This document shows, piece by piece, positions 11,404 to 22,924 of a stretch of DNA of 64,000 bases. Each line of letters starts with the position of its first letter. The stretch's first letter is position 1. The position numbers and the translations under genes are program-made. Source of the DNA: Petunia secreta (taxonomy: Eukaryota; Streptophyta; Magnoliopsida; Solanales; Solanaceae); contig JARKIP010000011.1 in the NCBI GenBank assembly GCA_029990175.1, positions 4,030,001-4,094,000 on the forward strand, read 5' to 3'. The notes under the pieces are model-generated. The model was not told the origin of the DNA. It saw nothing but the letters and a program-made list of their open reading frames with translations, and searched no databases.

Positions 11404-13505
11404 TTATCCCGGCTCGCATGTATGTACACACAAACAATTTGCATCATCATAATGTCCCTTCAACAGTGTACCAATGTCAACAACTATTTTTTTATCATAC
11501 AACTTTAAGGTCATCTTTCCCTTGTCAATATCAATCACTGCTCTACTAGTAGCAAAGAATGGACGGCCTAAGATAATTGGAACATCTTTATCAACAGGGC
11601 GGTCAAGAACCACAAAATCTACTGGAAACATGAAATTACCCACATGCACAAGTACATCCTCAACTATTCCAATAGGGTGCTTTTGCCTTCTACCTGCTAG
11701 CTGGATTCGCATTGAAGTCTCTCTCATACCAGTCAGACCCAGCATGTTGTATACATCTAGCAGCATCAAATTAATGCTTGCAAGAATCACATAAGGCCTT
11801 ACCAATTGTGAGATCACCAATGGAGCACAGGACTGTAAAACTACCAATATCTTGCTTCTTTTTAGCTACATGCTTTGTGATGACAACACTACATACCTTA
11901 TTCAACTCAACCATTTCTACCTCATTAAAGTCAACCTTCTTCGACAGGAGATCTTTTAACAACTTTGCATATCCTGGTACCTCTTGCATAACCTCCATGA
12001 AAAGCATCGTAAGCTTCAATTGTTTCAACAAATCAAAAAGCTTATTAAACTTCAAACCTTTTTGTTTGTTTGCCAACCTTTGAGGAAAAGAATGTGGTGG
12101 TGTTTTTGCCTTGGAGTTCTGCTACCTTGACACTTTACCTTGTTCAACCACCCTCTCGGCTTCTATATCAAGTTCGTTGGCAATTACATTCTCAGTACTA
12201 GGAACAAGTTTTTGAGTAGTCTCTTTCTCAGCATGATCATTGTCAATCAGTTTGACAGAATCATCAACAAGCTCAATATTTGGCACAGTGGGTAGTACTT
12301 TATTAGCCAATTCTTGCTCCTTGTCCAAGTCTCTACCATTCCTCAAAGTTACTGCCATCAATTGATAAGGATTTGGATCTTTAGGATTCTCCATAGTGTC
12401 GCCCATCGAAGCACCTTGAGGTCTATTATGTAAAGTTAGGGACAGTTGTCCCAACTTGATCTTTATTCCTTTTATTGCAATATCATGTGCTGTCACTTGG
12501 TCTTGAAGCTGCTTATTAAATCCCATCATAGCCTGCGCCATAGTCTTAATCTCAGCTATATCATTTGCTTGCTATAGGGGTAAAGTTGCTTGTTGCATTG
12601 GTCTAAATTGAACCTATTGATTGTATTGCTGGCGTTGCCCATAATTCACGAAGTTCATATCTTAAGTATCAGCAAGCAAATCAACATCGAAAAATTACCA
12701 GGATCGAGGACTTGAGTCTGAGCCCGTGAGTCCACTTGGTTAACAGATTTTAACATCTTCTTGTTTAGTTGTTTCGACACATTATCGTGTAGTCTGCAAC
12801 TTTTACATCTGTTCTTTTATTCCAGAAACCAACAGCTAAAGCCCTTGTACCTAGGCCAGTAGATGCATCTCTTCTAAGCCACCCTGAGTTTTGAGCCATC
12901 ACATCAAGCAGGGCCTTCGCTTCAGCAAATATTTAACTAAAAAATGCTCCTCCAGCTGCTGCATCCAAAGTACCCTTAATTTGATCTCCCCATGCCCATG
13001 TAGATCCATTGCCCCAGCATTTGGTCAGGAATACCATGAGGACACTTTGTCAAATTACCTTTAAATCTCTCACAAGCTTCTGGCAAAGTCTCTAGCGGGT
13101 TCTGCTTGAACATAAATATCTCATCAACTAGCCTGATAGTCTTATTGGGTGGAAAGAACTTCTTCATGAACATTATCACCATAAAATTAACTGGCAACAA
13201 GTGCAACCAATAACTAACATCTTCTATTAGCGAGAATGGGAACAACATCAATTTCACAACCTCTGCTGGCACTCGAGCCTATTTTTGAGTTTCACAAATC
13301 CTTTTTCACTTTTTCAAATGCTTTTGAGGATCAACCGTAGTTCTACCTACAAATAAACAAGTTTTAGCAAGCAAAGCCACCATTGTTTGGGTGATGTAAA
13401 AATTTTCTGCCTCGAATGTTGGGAGCAATATAGCAGACGCTAGATTCCTAGCCATAGGTCGTGCAAAAGTATTAAGAGAAAATCTTGAGCCATCCTGAAT
13501 TCTTC
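11404..13505 (-). pseudogene. gag: E1 gag and aspartic protease, broken
   Basis: Gag forms the particle; the aspartic protease processes the polyprotein. From the right, the minus strand gives a gag N-terminal part ('MARNLASAILLPTFEAENFY', ~13455), an Athila-type gag core at 13272-12976 ('LETLPEACERFKGNLTKCPHG'), a gag C-terminal part at 12541-12122 with 'RPQGA' and 'AVTLRNGRDL', its continuation at 12076-11771, and a protease at 11847-11404 ('PVDFVVLD', 'IILGRPFFATSRAVID'). Damage: a stop near 13280, stops between 12976 and 12541, TAG at 12122-12124, and an indel at the protease active-site motif (expected D-[SL]-G-A; CD and ASINLM lie in different frames near 11785). Lineage call: Athila-like, fairly sure. 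Confidence 0.8.
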
Positions 13506-13599
13506 GGGATCTGAACTTTCAATTGTAAGCACCAAAGAAACGAGATCAAAATGACAATAGTGAAGTTAATAGAAAAATAAACTAGATATTTTAGTAACT

Positions 13600-13669
13600 A
13601 AATAACACCATGTTCCCCGATAACGGCGCCAAAAATTTAATAAACCCAACTACGCCCTATAAAAAAGGA
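13600..13669 (-). other. Primer-binding region of E1
   Basis: Just inside the 5' LTR, the minus sense holds TTTTTGGCGCCGTTATCGGGG (at 13616-13636, within 55 bp of the LTR end). It matches the conserved GGCGCCGTTGCCGGGG sequence found after the 5' LTR of Athila/Tat Gypsy elements. The exact tRNA is not determined. Confidence 0.6.
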
Positions 13670-14910
13670 TGAAGCGGTTGCAGTAAATATAGCCTGGTAC
13701 TTAAAGTCCCAAGGTCGAATCTCACAAAGAACACTAGAAATCTAATTGCTAATCAAACTAAATATCTAACTAACTAACTTTGAAGGTTTGCATTTGTATG
13801 ATGGTTTCAATGTAACAAAAGTAAATAGCAAAGTATTAAGAAATAAATTAACCAAGGGTTTAGAAGCCTAGGATTTATCTACCCAACTCCTACTTATGTA
13901 TTAGAATAATGCTTTAACAAATGCAACTTAGTTCTTCCTATTGAACACTTGCTCCAAATTCACGACTATTCACTCCCATGTAATAATTGTAACTTTCACT
14001 AACCAATTTCTCAATTAATTAATGAAGATACATAGGACTACAAGTTTAGTTCACAATTAGGATCAATGGCCACAAATCACCTTATTGACAACCTAAGTAA
14101 TACCTTAGTTTTAGGTTGAAATATTGCTAAGTGTTTAGCCCTAAACTATGAATCTATCCCTAGACACACAAGAATGATGGGAACAATCAATTGGGGGCCC
14201 TTCCAATCAATAGCAATCAAAACATAAACACTTAGATAGGAAGAATTCATAAGTTTCATTCATTAAAATAAATATCCATAGCACATAAGTTTTGGAGTGG
14301 TTCAATCAACCCTATAATGGGTGAACTAGCCACTCATATTCATGATAATTATGTTATTGTAATTCATGAATAATAAATTACAAAAAGTAAGGAAGAATTT
14401 AGAAAGAACTCTTGTGTTCTTGAAGTCTCCAAAGCTCTAGCCTTCTTTTTGCTTCTTTCCAAGTCTCCAGTTCATAAAGGAGGAAAGAGAAGCTTTTATA
14501 CACTATAGAAAACTAAGCAAATAGTCCAAAAAGCCCTTAAGTTTTCGCCCAGAATTTCTTCTTCACGTGGCGCCCGCGTACCACACGGACTCAATTTCTA
14601 CAGACAATTCAGCTTGCGTGGTTCTCGCGTATTCGGCCTAATTGAGCTGGAATTTTTTCTTCACTTTTAAGCAAATACTCTATTTATTCCCGTGTTACTC
14701 GCCTGGCACACAGATCAGTTAAAATCTTAAATATCATCACTTTTAATTCCCAAAACTTTCACTTCTTTTCTTGATTTGCCATGTTCAATTCCTACAACAC
14801 CAAAGAACTCAATTAGTATCAAATCTTGATGGTTTTGCATAAAAACTCTTAAAATTACTTAGAACATGATAAAAACACCATTTAAATATAGGTAAAATAG
14901 CCAAACATCA
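13670..14910 (-). repeat. 5' LTR of E1
   Basis: Pair of 7131-8364. In the minus sense it begins TGATGTTTGGC at 14910 and ends GCTTCA at 13670. Confidence 0.88.
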
Positions 14911-15115
14911 AGAATTTTTACCTATTGCCAAGACTTTAAGCCTTGTTGCAATTGGGAACTTGTAGAAAAGTCTCTGCAAGTCTTGGCTATTGCCAAGAGT
15001 TGCAGCTCTGGTGCAATTGGCACATTGGAAAGACTTCTTGGCTATTGCCAAGACTTTAAGCCCTGTTGCAATGACCAACTTGTAGATAAAGTCTCTGCAA
15101 GCCTTGGCCATGCAC
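14911..15115 (+). repeat. 66-bp hairpin-repeat array, continuation right of E1
   Basis: Three units with the same palindrome and spacing as at 6755-7130 and in the same orientation. The two parts form one array split by E1. The next element is the transposase fragment at 15264. Confidence 0.75.
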
Positions 15116-15263
15116 AATACTTTTACCTCAAGTCCAACAGAAAAGGGCAATACTTTTATCCAGCATTCCTTTCCAATATACCATGATCCTGCTTCTAAAT
15201 AAGCGTTCTGTGTATGAAAATCTAAGCATATCATTCGTATTCATTATGTACAGGATTAGAACT

Positions 15264-15716
15264 ATGGCAATGAATTGTATTTACATTGCTTATAATGGGA
15301 AATGGGATGCAAACATCAGATATATCAACCATGACATAAAGTTGATACTTGTCAAAGACGGTATAACCTACCAGACATTTGAAAAAGAAAGTTGTAATGC
15401 TCTAAGCATCAACTCTGATGAAAGTGAAGAAAAGATAAGGTTTGACACCAATCTGGAAACGTGCAAAGGCATGATGGTAACAAATGATCAAGAAGTTATC
15501 ACTTGCATATATCTGCTGAAGAATGATGACAATTTCAGAAAATCACGCTTCATAGTAGAAATTATTAAAAGAAAAAGAAATTACCTGTCAAGTAACAAAA
15601 CTACCACCATCACAAGTACATGTGAATTCTTTGTGAATGAAGCTGACCATAGCATGGTGTTGCATCAAACGGAAGGACAATTGTTGATTATAAATATTTT
15701 TAAAAATCAAACATGA
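15264..15716 (+). pseudogene. mudrA-like transposase N-terminal fragment
   Basis: The open frame is 150 codons from ATG 15264 (the frame is open further upstream to 15183, but this Met opens the family-like part). 'YNGKWDANIRYINHDIK', 'ILVKDGITYQTFEKE' and 'MVTNDQEVITCIYLLKNDD' follow the N-terminal pattern of plant MuDR transposases (G-x-W-D, hydrophobic-V-x-x-x-x-T-Y, D-x-x-V-x-x-Y-L). A TGA ends it. The zinc-binding MuDR domain, the MULE DDE catalytic domain and the SWIM finger are all missing, so it cannot be active. It could instead be the first exon of a longer gene whose rest was lost. Moderate confidence. Confidence 0.55.
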
Positions 15717-15739
15717 TTAGAAAGTTAATATTATCCATA

Positions 15740-16110
15740 AACTGAACTTTTGGCAATAGCCAAGACTTTACACTCATACAGATTAACCAATCCAATTTAA
15801 TTTGACGCAGTCTTGGCAAAGGGTAAGATATTTGCTACAAAAACTTATTTATCGACTTAAATATTAGAAATAATTAGCTTGCCTTGAAGTCTTGCCATAG
15901 ACAATAGTATTGACAACTATAGTGCCACCAAGTCTTGGCAAAAACATTCCCAGCACAATCCTCCACGAATTATTTATCAATTTTAAATCAATTATATAAT
16001 ATTAGACTTGGAATTTATTAACTAGAATTCAAGTCTTGTCCATTGGCAAGACTTTCTATCTAATCCCTTCACCTCACAACAACTAAAATGTCTTGAAGTC
16101 CTGCAATTGC
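15740..16110. repeat. Degenerate palindrome-containing repeats in the middle of the MULE
   Basis: Scattered 'TTGGCAATAGCCAAGACTTT', 'AGTCTTGGCAA' and 'TTGCCAAGAC'-type words at 15753-15773, 15811, 15893, 15930, 16035 and 16104 without a strict 66-bp period. They appear to be decayed relatives of the flanking arrays, in both orientations. Confidence 0.5.
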
Positions 16111-16239
16111 CAACACTTCTACCTCATCCATTTCAAAACAACTCCAGTCTTTAAAATAACAAAAATATCAAACATCCAAGTGTACTTGTTTACATAAACA
16201 CAACAAACATAGTAAATACGAAACACACGTAATTAAAAA

Positions 16240-16990
16240 CTACTCAGTGGCTTTCTCTAACTCTTTTGTAGTACTAAAAGTCTCATTTGGACTACTATAT
16301 GGATCATCTTGCAACGGAGGTAACAAACGGAAATTTTGAAATTTATTGCATACATCACATTTTTGCCTCTTCCTGTAACGTTCATTAGAAGATCTTGGCT
16401 AAGTTATAAAATTATCCACCGCATTTAAATATACATGATCATGATCAGAAAATTCAATATCCATTACATGCAAAATTTTAAAAAGCAAAAATGACAACAC
16501 ATAATAATAAACTAATGAAACAATAATAAAAATACCATATACAAACATACTTAATTGTCGCTCGATACTTCAACATCTGCTGGTTGGGAAAAGATATTAG
16601 TCTCTCCATTTGGAGTTTATCAAGAATCTGAGAAGCAGTTTCTACAACAACTTCACCACCTTCTCCTTGATAGCCTTGTATACCAACACCAATGCCTGGT
16701 GCTCCAATTTTGCAACCCCCACATTACTTTTATTCATTGTAACGCACCCAATATCCTTTTTATATACACCACCTTCAAAACTTTTGGTAAACATAGCAAC
16801 ATGCTCCAAGACTAAGTCGACCTTGAAATCTAGACACTAAACAAGAATAAACTGAACTCAACAATTAATATTCAAATGACACAATCAAAAATTGATATTA
16901 TGAATAAAATAGGAAGCATATATTACCATCACACGTGTCACCAAAGTAGAGAAATTATCATCCAAAGGCTTTTTTAAATTTCTTGTGCAA
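16240..16990 (-). pseudogene. Possible minus-strand gene of the MULE, unrecognised
   Basis: Codon-like stretches on the minus strand: ~16980-16927 (PLDDNFSTLVTRVM then a donor), ~16840-16645 (VDLVLEHVAMFTKSFEGGV ... ending in TAG), and 16464-16240 from an ATG, encoding about 75 residues with 'RYRKRQKCDVCNKFQNFR' and 'LQDDPYSSPNETFS' before TAG. The last stretch has an in-frame TAG at 16399-16401. The 'CDVC' pair hints at a small zinc-binding site, but I recognise no family. The leader with 'AACCCTAAA' near 17800 (read right to left) could be its 5' end. Low confidence; it could be chance or a captured host fragment. Confidence 0.3.
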
Positions 16991-17084
16991 TCACAATAAC
17001 TCAAAGCCAACAGGCCAAAAACAAAGACAAATGAAAAACAGAGCAACAATTACTGAATGCATGACTGATGAAAAGAGAAAACTA

Positions 17085-17560
17085 CAGAAAAAGTCTCTAC
17101 AACTATTGCCAATAGCCAACACTTTAAACTCTAGTAGAAAGGGCAACTTGTACAAATAGTCTCTACAAGTATTGGAAATTGCCAATATTTTTACCTATAC
17201 TGCAGTTGAAAACTTGCAGAGAAAGTCTCTGCAACTCCTGGCAATAGCCAAGACTTTAAGTTCTGCTGCAAGGGGGACCTTACACCGAAAATCTCTAAAA
17301 GTATTGGCAATTGCCAAAACTTCTACCTATACTGCAGTGAACAAGTTGCAGACAAAGCCTCTACAGCTCTTGGCAATAACCAAGACTCTAAGTTCTGGTG
17401 GAAGCGACAACTTACACGGAATATCTCTGTAAGTATTGGCAATAGCCAAGACTTTAGACTCTACTGCAATAAGCAACTTGCAGAGAAAGTCTATCTAACT
17501 CTTGGCCATGGCCAAGACTTTAAGCTCTATACAATGAGAAACCGGAATATCTAATAGTCA
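17085..17560 (+). repeat. 66-bp hairpin-repeat array near the right end of the MULE
   Basis: About seven units. The palindrome appears as CTTGGCAATAACCAAG, TTGGCAATTGCCAA or CTTGGCCATGGCCAAG variants, followed by the same GACTTTAAG, CTGCAA and AACTTGCAGAGAAAGTC parts. The orientation is the same as in the left array (direct, not inverted). Confidence 0.72.
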
Positions 17561-18110
17561 TAGGCAATAAAAACCTTCAAATCACAGGAATCAAGCAAAA
17601 ACAAGAAAAAAAAAAAATCCACATGAACCTCAAACTTATTTCAACGATCATAGATCGAAATGGAAAAAAACTAACAGATAAATATGTAAATAATAAGTAT
17701 AAAAATATCACAGAAAAAAATAAATGCAGATAAATGATTACACGAAATAAAAATTAAAAAAATAATAGAACAAACATACGAAAAAGAGAGAAGAACAAAC
17801 CCTAAATCTCCAGCACACAAAGAAGAAAGAAGGAGGCCATGAATGGGGAAAAAGAGAAAGAAACGCGTTCAGTGTGAATTAGGTTTAGTCAGGGGCAAAA
17901 TGACGGATGGATGACGTGGAGGGCACTTAGTTAAAACATTTGAAACTGAGGGCAAATTATTAAGACCAAGTCTTAACAAGGGCACGCCGTGAAAATTTTT
18001 GGATTAAAAGAAGCTAAAAGTGAGAAGTTATGAAATCGTAACTTCTCAATAAGCCACTTTTGACTTATAAGTTACTTAAAATAAACTCATCCAAATGGGC
18101 ACTAAGTGTT
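17561..18110. other. Right end of the MULE and flanking MITE remnant
   Basis: 17561-17780 is A-rich with no frame. 17790-17870 reads as a gene leader on the minus strand. 17885-17990 is the degenerate inverted counterpart of the left end. 18010-18106 ('AAGTTACTTAAAATAAAC', 'CCAAATGGGCAC') looks like the second half of a MITE whose first half is at 6180-6260. Confidence 0.4.
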
Positions 18111-18550
18111 TGGAGCTTGAAACATGAAAGTACTCGCGAAACTCTAGTGAATGATAAGGTTTTGCAATGTCGTGGTACTGACTGTATCACGCTTGCAATT
18201 TGCAAAATTGATTCTGAAAGAAATATTGAGTCAAAGGGTAACTCATTAGTAAACTTCATTTTTCCTTGTTTCTTTTCCTTTGTTCGGGTTTATCTGAACC
18301 AACATTTCTGTCACAAAAGGAGAGTATAATTGGTTTATTTAAACTCAACAATATGGACTCAGAATATAAATATAAATGTGAAAATCATATAACCTTTTTA
18401 AAACAATTTACAAAATATAATCGTGTAATAGTAAAAATCTAAAAGCTTGGTACATCAAATTGGAATTCTGGATTTACTTATACCCGAGATGTTGGTGTTT
18501 GCAAACCACACGACACTCCATGAAGACACTAAAAAACTTGTTGCTCCCAA
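18111..18550. other. Unassigned sequence between the MULE and E2
   Basis: AT-rich with one short open frame (18060-18329) that resembles nothing I know. It may be host intergenic DNA or part of E2's surroundings. No regulatory signal is evident. Confidence 0.3.
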
Positions 18551-19794
18551 CCGCACAGGCAAGTATACATGGTCGAAAAGTAATATAGTGATAAATCGAG
18601 TATCGTTCCCACAGGACTATTGTTCAGACTGAATCCTAGCAAACAATTTCGTAAAAACTATTCAGGGATCTTTTTCAATGATGGTTGAGATTGTCACTAA
18701 CTATAGGAAATAATTAAAAACAAGTAATTGAAGTCAAGTACTAGAGAGAAAATTATAGGTTGTTATCAATAGAAGATCCAGGGTCAGAGCTACGAACAAT
18801 CCAGTTGAGTTTTCCAATTGATTCTACTTCTTGATTTCCTAGATTGCTAACTAACAGGTTAATTATATTCATGAAAACCTGTCGATTCTTCACGAGTCTA
18901 TGCAATCTACTCTAACGCCTATATGTCTATGGAATTAAATCACAGGCATGCATTAAAGAACTCTATATTTAGCTAAGCCAGGTGAATAGGTATATGTCTA
19001 TCCTATCTGCAAATCGATTCCCTGATGCCTAGGCTCACAATCAAGCCCTATTCTTTCTTATTTGCATTTACGAGTTCCCTCTGTCGAGTTCAACTTGTAA
19101 ACCGTAGATAATGTTCAATTACCGGGCCCTGATAACCAAACAATTAGACTCAAGAAAGAATAAACAATCCGTAATGGTAAATTAATAGGAATAAATCAAC
19201 TTTCAAATATCAACCTTCATGTATTTGCTCTAACCCTAGAATGATATGTTTAGCTACATATATTCATAATAACAACACAAGAATTCATGGAAGAAATATA
19301 AAAGATTGTAATAGATGATGAAAAGGAATTAAACCCTTTGTTCAAAGTGTTAAGAACTCCAAAACTTGCTCTAGAATTCGACCTCCTACTCAAAACGAAA
19401 TTAATGTGGTTTTATAGTGTTTAAGAAGTGGTAGAATAAGCTAAACCAAAGCCTAATCTAGTTGGAAAAACTTGTATTTCGTCAGCCTCAAAGCTTTCGT
19501 GGAAGCCACGCTTCCACTATAGCTTCCAACTCCAAAGCTATCTCTGAACGCTTGCTCCCAGTATAGCTTCCAACTCTTCAGGGCTTTCTTGGAAGCCTTG
19601 CTTCCACCATAGCTTCCAATGTGTCCATTAACTCCAATTTGATTGTTCTTGTCTCGAATTCATCCGCACCATTCCTAAAATCACAAATACGATAAATGAG
19701 CACAAGAAAAACAATTATCACATATAATGAGTGCATAAAGTACTAAAATGTGAGAAGATATTAAGGTAAAATAGGCAAATATTGCCAAACATCA
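18550..19794 (-). repeat. 3' LTR of E2 (left border approximate)
   Basis: The right border is firm: TGATGTTTGGCAATATTTGCC (minus sense) starts at 19794 next to the polypurine tract GTGTGGGGGGG. The left border is guessed from the LTR-end-like sequence 'ACCGCACAGGCAAGTATA' near 18552 and a length similar to E1's. Confidence 0.6.
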
Positions 19795-21640
19795 CCCCCC
19801 CACACTTAGACCTTTGCTCGCCCTCGAGCAATCATCAAAAACCAATTTCCCAACTTGATCCTAACACTCAATAGAACAGGTCTACCTATGATTATGGTTG
19901 ATACCAACCATTAGACAAGTGCATATACATACCATGTGACCCTCAACATGCCAAAAATTCATCACATTACAAAATACTAGAACAACCAACTCAAGACATC
20001 TCAATCTCAAAAACCGACTCAATGAAACCAAGCTTTCACAAAATCACACTCATTCACTCAACCAAGAAGTCAAAACTTCACCTATCTCGTGCAAACCATG
20101 TGCCCTCACCAAAAGTAACCAAGAGAGCGTCCCAAATATCACACCAAGAATATATTTCAAGAATAAATGAGGGACATAACATAGGAAGAATTCACTCGCT
20201 CTTAAAAGGAAGTTCATGTGCCACACACAACGTACCATAGGCTTGCCCATAGTATAGGACTCCACTAATTTAAGCTCGCTCCAATCGGGATTAACTAGGA
20301 CTTTACGGGTTGTAATAAAGGCTAAAGGAGAGGTAGGATAAATATGGATAAATATTGACTACCTCCCTAAGCACTTTAATACATCACTTTCAATTTTTTT
20401 TCTTCACCATTCTTTTCAAAACCAACCAAACAACCACCCAAACATATACAAGAAATTCTCTCTCAATTTAAGCAATTTGCAACTTTACTTTTTCACAACA
20501 CTAGCAAGGATTGAGACTCTTTTCTTTCTTTTGTTTTCTTTGTTTTCTCTTTTTCATTTCATTTTGTCTTTTCAATATTTTTCTCAACCTTGCCAATGAT
20601 TCTCTCTTTTCAAAATGCACCATATTGTTTTCTTTCATCGGTTCCAATCAAAAGCCACCCAATCATCCAACCACAACTCCACAATCAATCAGATATTTTT
20701 CAGTTAAAGTTCTATAAGGAGTAAGGGTTCAAAAAGAAGATAATTAAGAACAAAAAGGGTAAGACTTGAAATGTGGGTGCCAACAAAAAGGTCAATAGGC
20801 TCAAAAGGGCTTAAGAAGGATAATATTAAAGGGTAGGCTAATCAAGGCTAGAAGGGCTTATCAAAGAAACGCATGTATCATCTCCCGACTAGAGCAAACT
20901 TAGGATTTCGCTTTGAACACACACGAGGCAAGTTCTAGACATCAATATGCAGCACAGAACATAAGAAAAGATACCTCACATCACACATGGCACACAGTTC
21001 ACTAAAGACGGTTTCATTCTGCTCTCGGTTCAAGCAAACAAGGCGCACTTTTGGAAATTTGAGCACTAGGGCACAATAGTTCACAAAAGAGTCAAGTAGT
21101 TGAACCTAAGCGTCTCAAGAAGGTCATTCAAATTTTTCTAGTCATGCATCACAATTTTAAAACCAAAAGGGATCCACAAAAAGTAAATGCTCGAGTCCAA
21201 ATTCACCGGTATCAAACAAACCAAAGGCACCTAGCATTCTATCAATTTTTCTAAAATACTCTACTAACTACTACTACTACTACTAAACTACTCCTAAAAA
21301 TAAAAATACCTGGTTCAAAGGTCTATCAGTGGAAAAGAACCGAGGCCATAAGAAAAACCACGGGGGCGGATGACTGTACCACTAACTAAAACTAAAAATA
21401 AAATCTTTTTCAACTTTTTCATTAGTTTTCTAATTTTTTATTTTTTTATATATATTAAAGCAAGAAACAAATACAAATAACATCAAGTGACAAAAATAAA
21501 ATTGCGAAAATTAAATTCCTAAAGGGTACAATCATCCATAACCTCAAAACTTGGGAACACACTTAAAATCAAGCACTGTCCTCAGTGCGAACAAAAATAG
21601 AGTGCAAGAGTGAAAAGATCTTCCCTGAAGGCCCACCGGC
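19795..21640 (-). other. 3' non-coding region of E2
   Basis: Polypurine tract, then a hairpin at 19815-19830 (TGCTCG/AGGG/CGAGCA in the minus sense), then AT-rich DNA with blocks shared with E1's 3' region. 21440-21460 is a long A/T tract. No gene seen. Confidence 0.6.
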
Positions 21641-22924
21641 CTAGGTCTCATCATCTGCATCATCAGAGTCCTCCCGCTCTGCATGTGCAGGAGTGTCAGC
21701 ATCGCGCTCACTAACTGGAGGCACCACCGCCTTGCTTTTCACAGAACCCCCAGGGCGGTGGGGTGGAGTGCGCGCATCCTCATCCTCTTCCTCTTCTTCA
21801 CCATCTTCCTCTTCAGTCCACTCTCCCTCGTCACTACCATTATCCACCTCAACTACGTCAGAAGTCGTATTCTCATCCTCCCAGGTGGCACCTCTACGGT
21901 CTGCGTCATGCCCAATAGCTGTTTGAATGACTCCAACAATGGAAGCTGGCGATCAAGGGCTGCCATATCCATCCCCACATGCTTTGCTAAATATTCTATC
22001 ATTAAGTATTTGCGGCCCTCCAAATTATCGTGCACATCGCGCCACTCGTCATTGGACATTTTGTAGGCACTTGCACTCGAGCTTAGCACTGCGGAAATAT
22101 CAGACTTTCTCTCCAAGACCGGGATAATCCTATCACCGACAGTATCAACAGGGACACCTTCTTTCATTAAATACTGTGTGAGTACACCAACAAAGGGCAA
22201 CCACTTTGACTTGTTTGTGCGTGTCTCCTTCATAGCTTTGAGCATATAATACCCAATGTTGACAGGTTTCCCCGTCATGAAGAAGTAGACTATGTACGCC
22301 TTCACTTTAGTCACATTAGTAAAGTGGTCAGAAGGAAACAGTCGTGCATTGATCAATTTGAGCCAAACTCGGGCATCCTTTTGAAACCCGCAAAATTGCA
22401 TAGATTTGTGTCGGCATGTTTGCTTCTTTCTACCCCACCTATGTCTCACATCACCACCACATAAGGTCTGGCTCAACGCCTTGTAATCCGGCTTGCGAAT
22501 GAAATCCTTCAAGTCGTCAAGGTCATGATCCTCCACACCTAAAAATGTGCAAAGGGCTGATGCATCTAGCCTCACGGATTGCCCTCGAACTTTCACTAAC
22601 TCCTCCGGTTGCTCCAAGTCCCAATTGGCATATAATTCCATCACGAGATCAAGATTGGCATCCCCCGGACACTAAAAAATGGATCCCCATTTCATGGTGT
22701 GAACAACATCTCTTATATTTCTAAACCGCCTCATCAATTTAGTTTCATCAATGGCAAGTTCGGGAATGTAGCCGGCCAACTTGAAGTTTTTGTACCAATC
22801 CAGGCTCTCCCCCTTCTTCACAAATGGCACTCCAAACTTTGTTTTCCCCCCGGGTCGTGGAATAGTGACCGCGCCCTTTGGCATCTTTGGTTTTGCCTTG
22901 CTCTTCGCTTTGGCCTTAACCTTG
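21641..22924 (-). pseudogene. E2 env-position ORF, C-terminal part (plant transposon protein-like domain)
   Basis: It continues the frame begun at 32717. A Lys/Ala/Pro-rich basic stretch is followed by 'SLDWYKNFKLAGYIPELAID' and a ~200-residue globular part: 'MELYANWDLEQPEE', 'VRGQSVRLDASALCTFLGVED', 'HRWGRK'. It ends in a strongly acidic tail ('EWTEEEDGEEEEEDEDARTP', 21847-21641). The globular part resembles the 'putative plant transposon protein' domain common in the env position of Athila-like elements; its function is unknown. Damage: TAG at 22672-22674 and one frame break near 21920 before the acidic tail. Start codon and N-terminus lie right of Copia-1. Confidence 0.7.

Larger units (their letters stand above)
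7131..14910 (-). mobile_element. E1: Athila-like Gypsy retrotransposon, deleted form (gag-protease only)
   Basis: Two ~1.24-kb LTRs (7131-8364 and 13670-14910) in the same orientation bound it; in the minus sense they run TGATGTTTGGC...CTTCA. The order on the minus strand is 5' LTR, GGCGCC primer-site region, gag, protease, the post-pol conserved block, a 3' non-coding region and 3' LTR. Reverse transcriptase, RNase H and integrase are absent. It interrupts a 66-bp repeat array of the MULE. The flanking five bases (AAGGA and AGAAT) do not match, so the target duplication has decayed or the border is off by 1-2 bases. It holds a MULE-type MITE at 10067-11233. Confidence 0.85.
6250..18010. mobile_element. 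Old Mutator-like element (MULE) with internal hairpin-repeat arrays
   Basis: Both ends show similar inverted sequence: 'GCCCTTG.TAA' followed by 'GTCATCCAT' at ~6310-6360, and its reverse complement at ~17885-17990. Inside each end sits an 'AACCCTAAA' gene leader pointing inward. A plus-strand mudrA-like fragment (15264-15716) supports a MULE. Short sequences outside (TTATAAGC/AAGTTACTTAAAATAAAC, 6180-6260 and 18010-18106) look like halves of an older MITE into which it inserted. The ends are degenerate, so borders are good to about 30-50 bp, and I could not fix a 9-11 bp target duplication. E1 (7131-14910) is a later insertion. Confidence 0.5.

Noticed and set aside
14908..15234. 108-residue repeat protein with 'IATGLKVLAIAK' units (also 6888-7079, 16991-17185)
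   Set aside because: It follows from the 66-bp array being a multiple of three. Frames are open on either strand and broken often, so coding is not supported, although I keep it as a possibility in the findings.
18060..18329. 89-residue plus-strand frame between the MULE and E2
   Set aside because: No recognisable motif, starts inside a MITE remnant and has no supporting signals.
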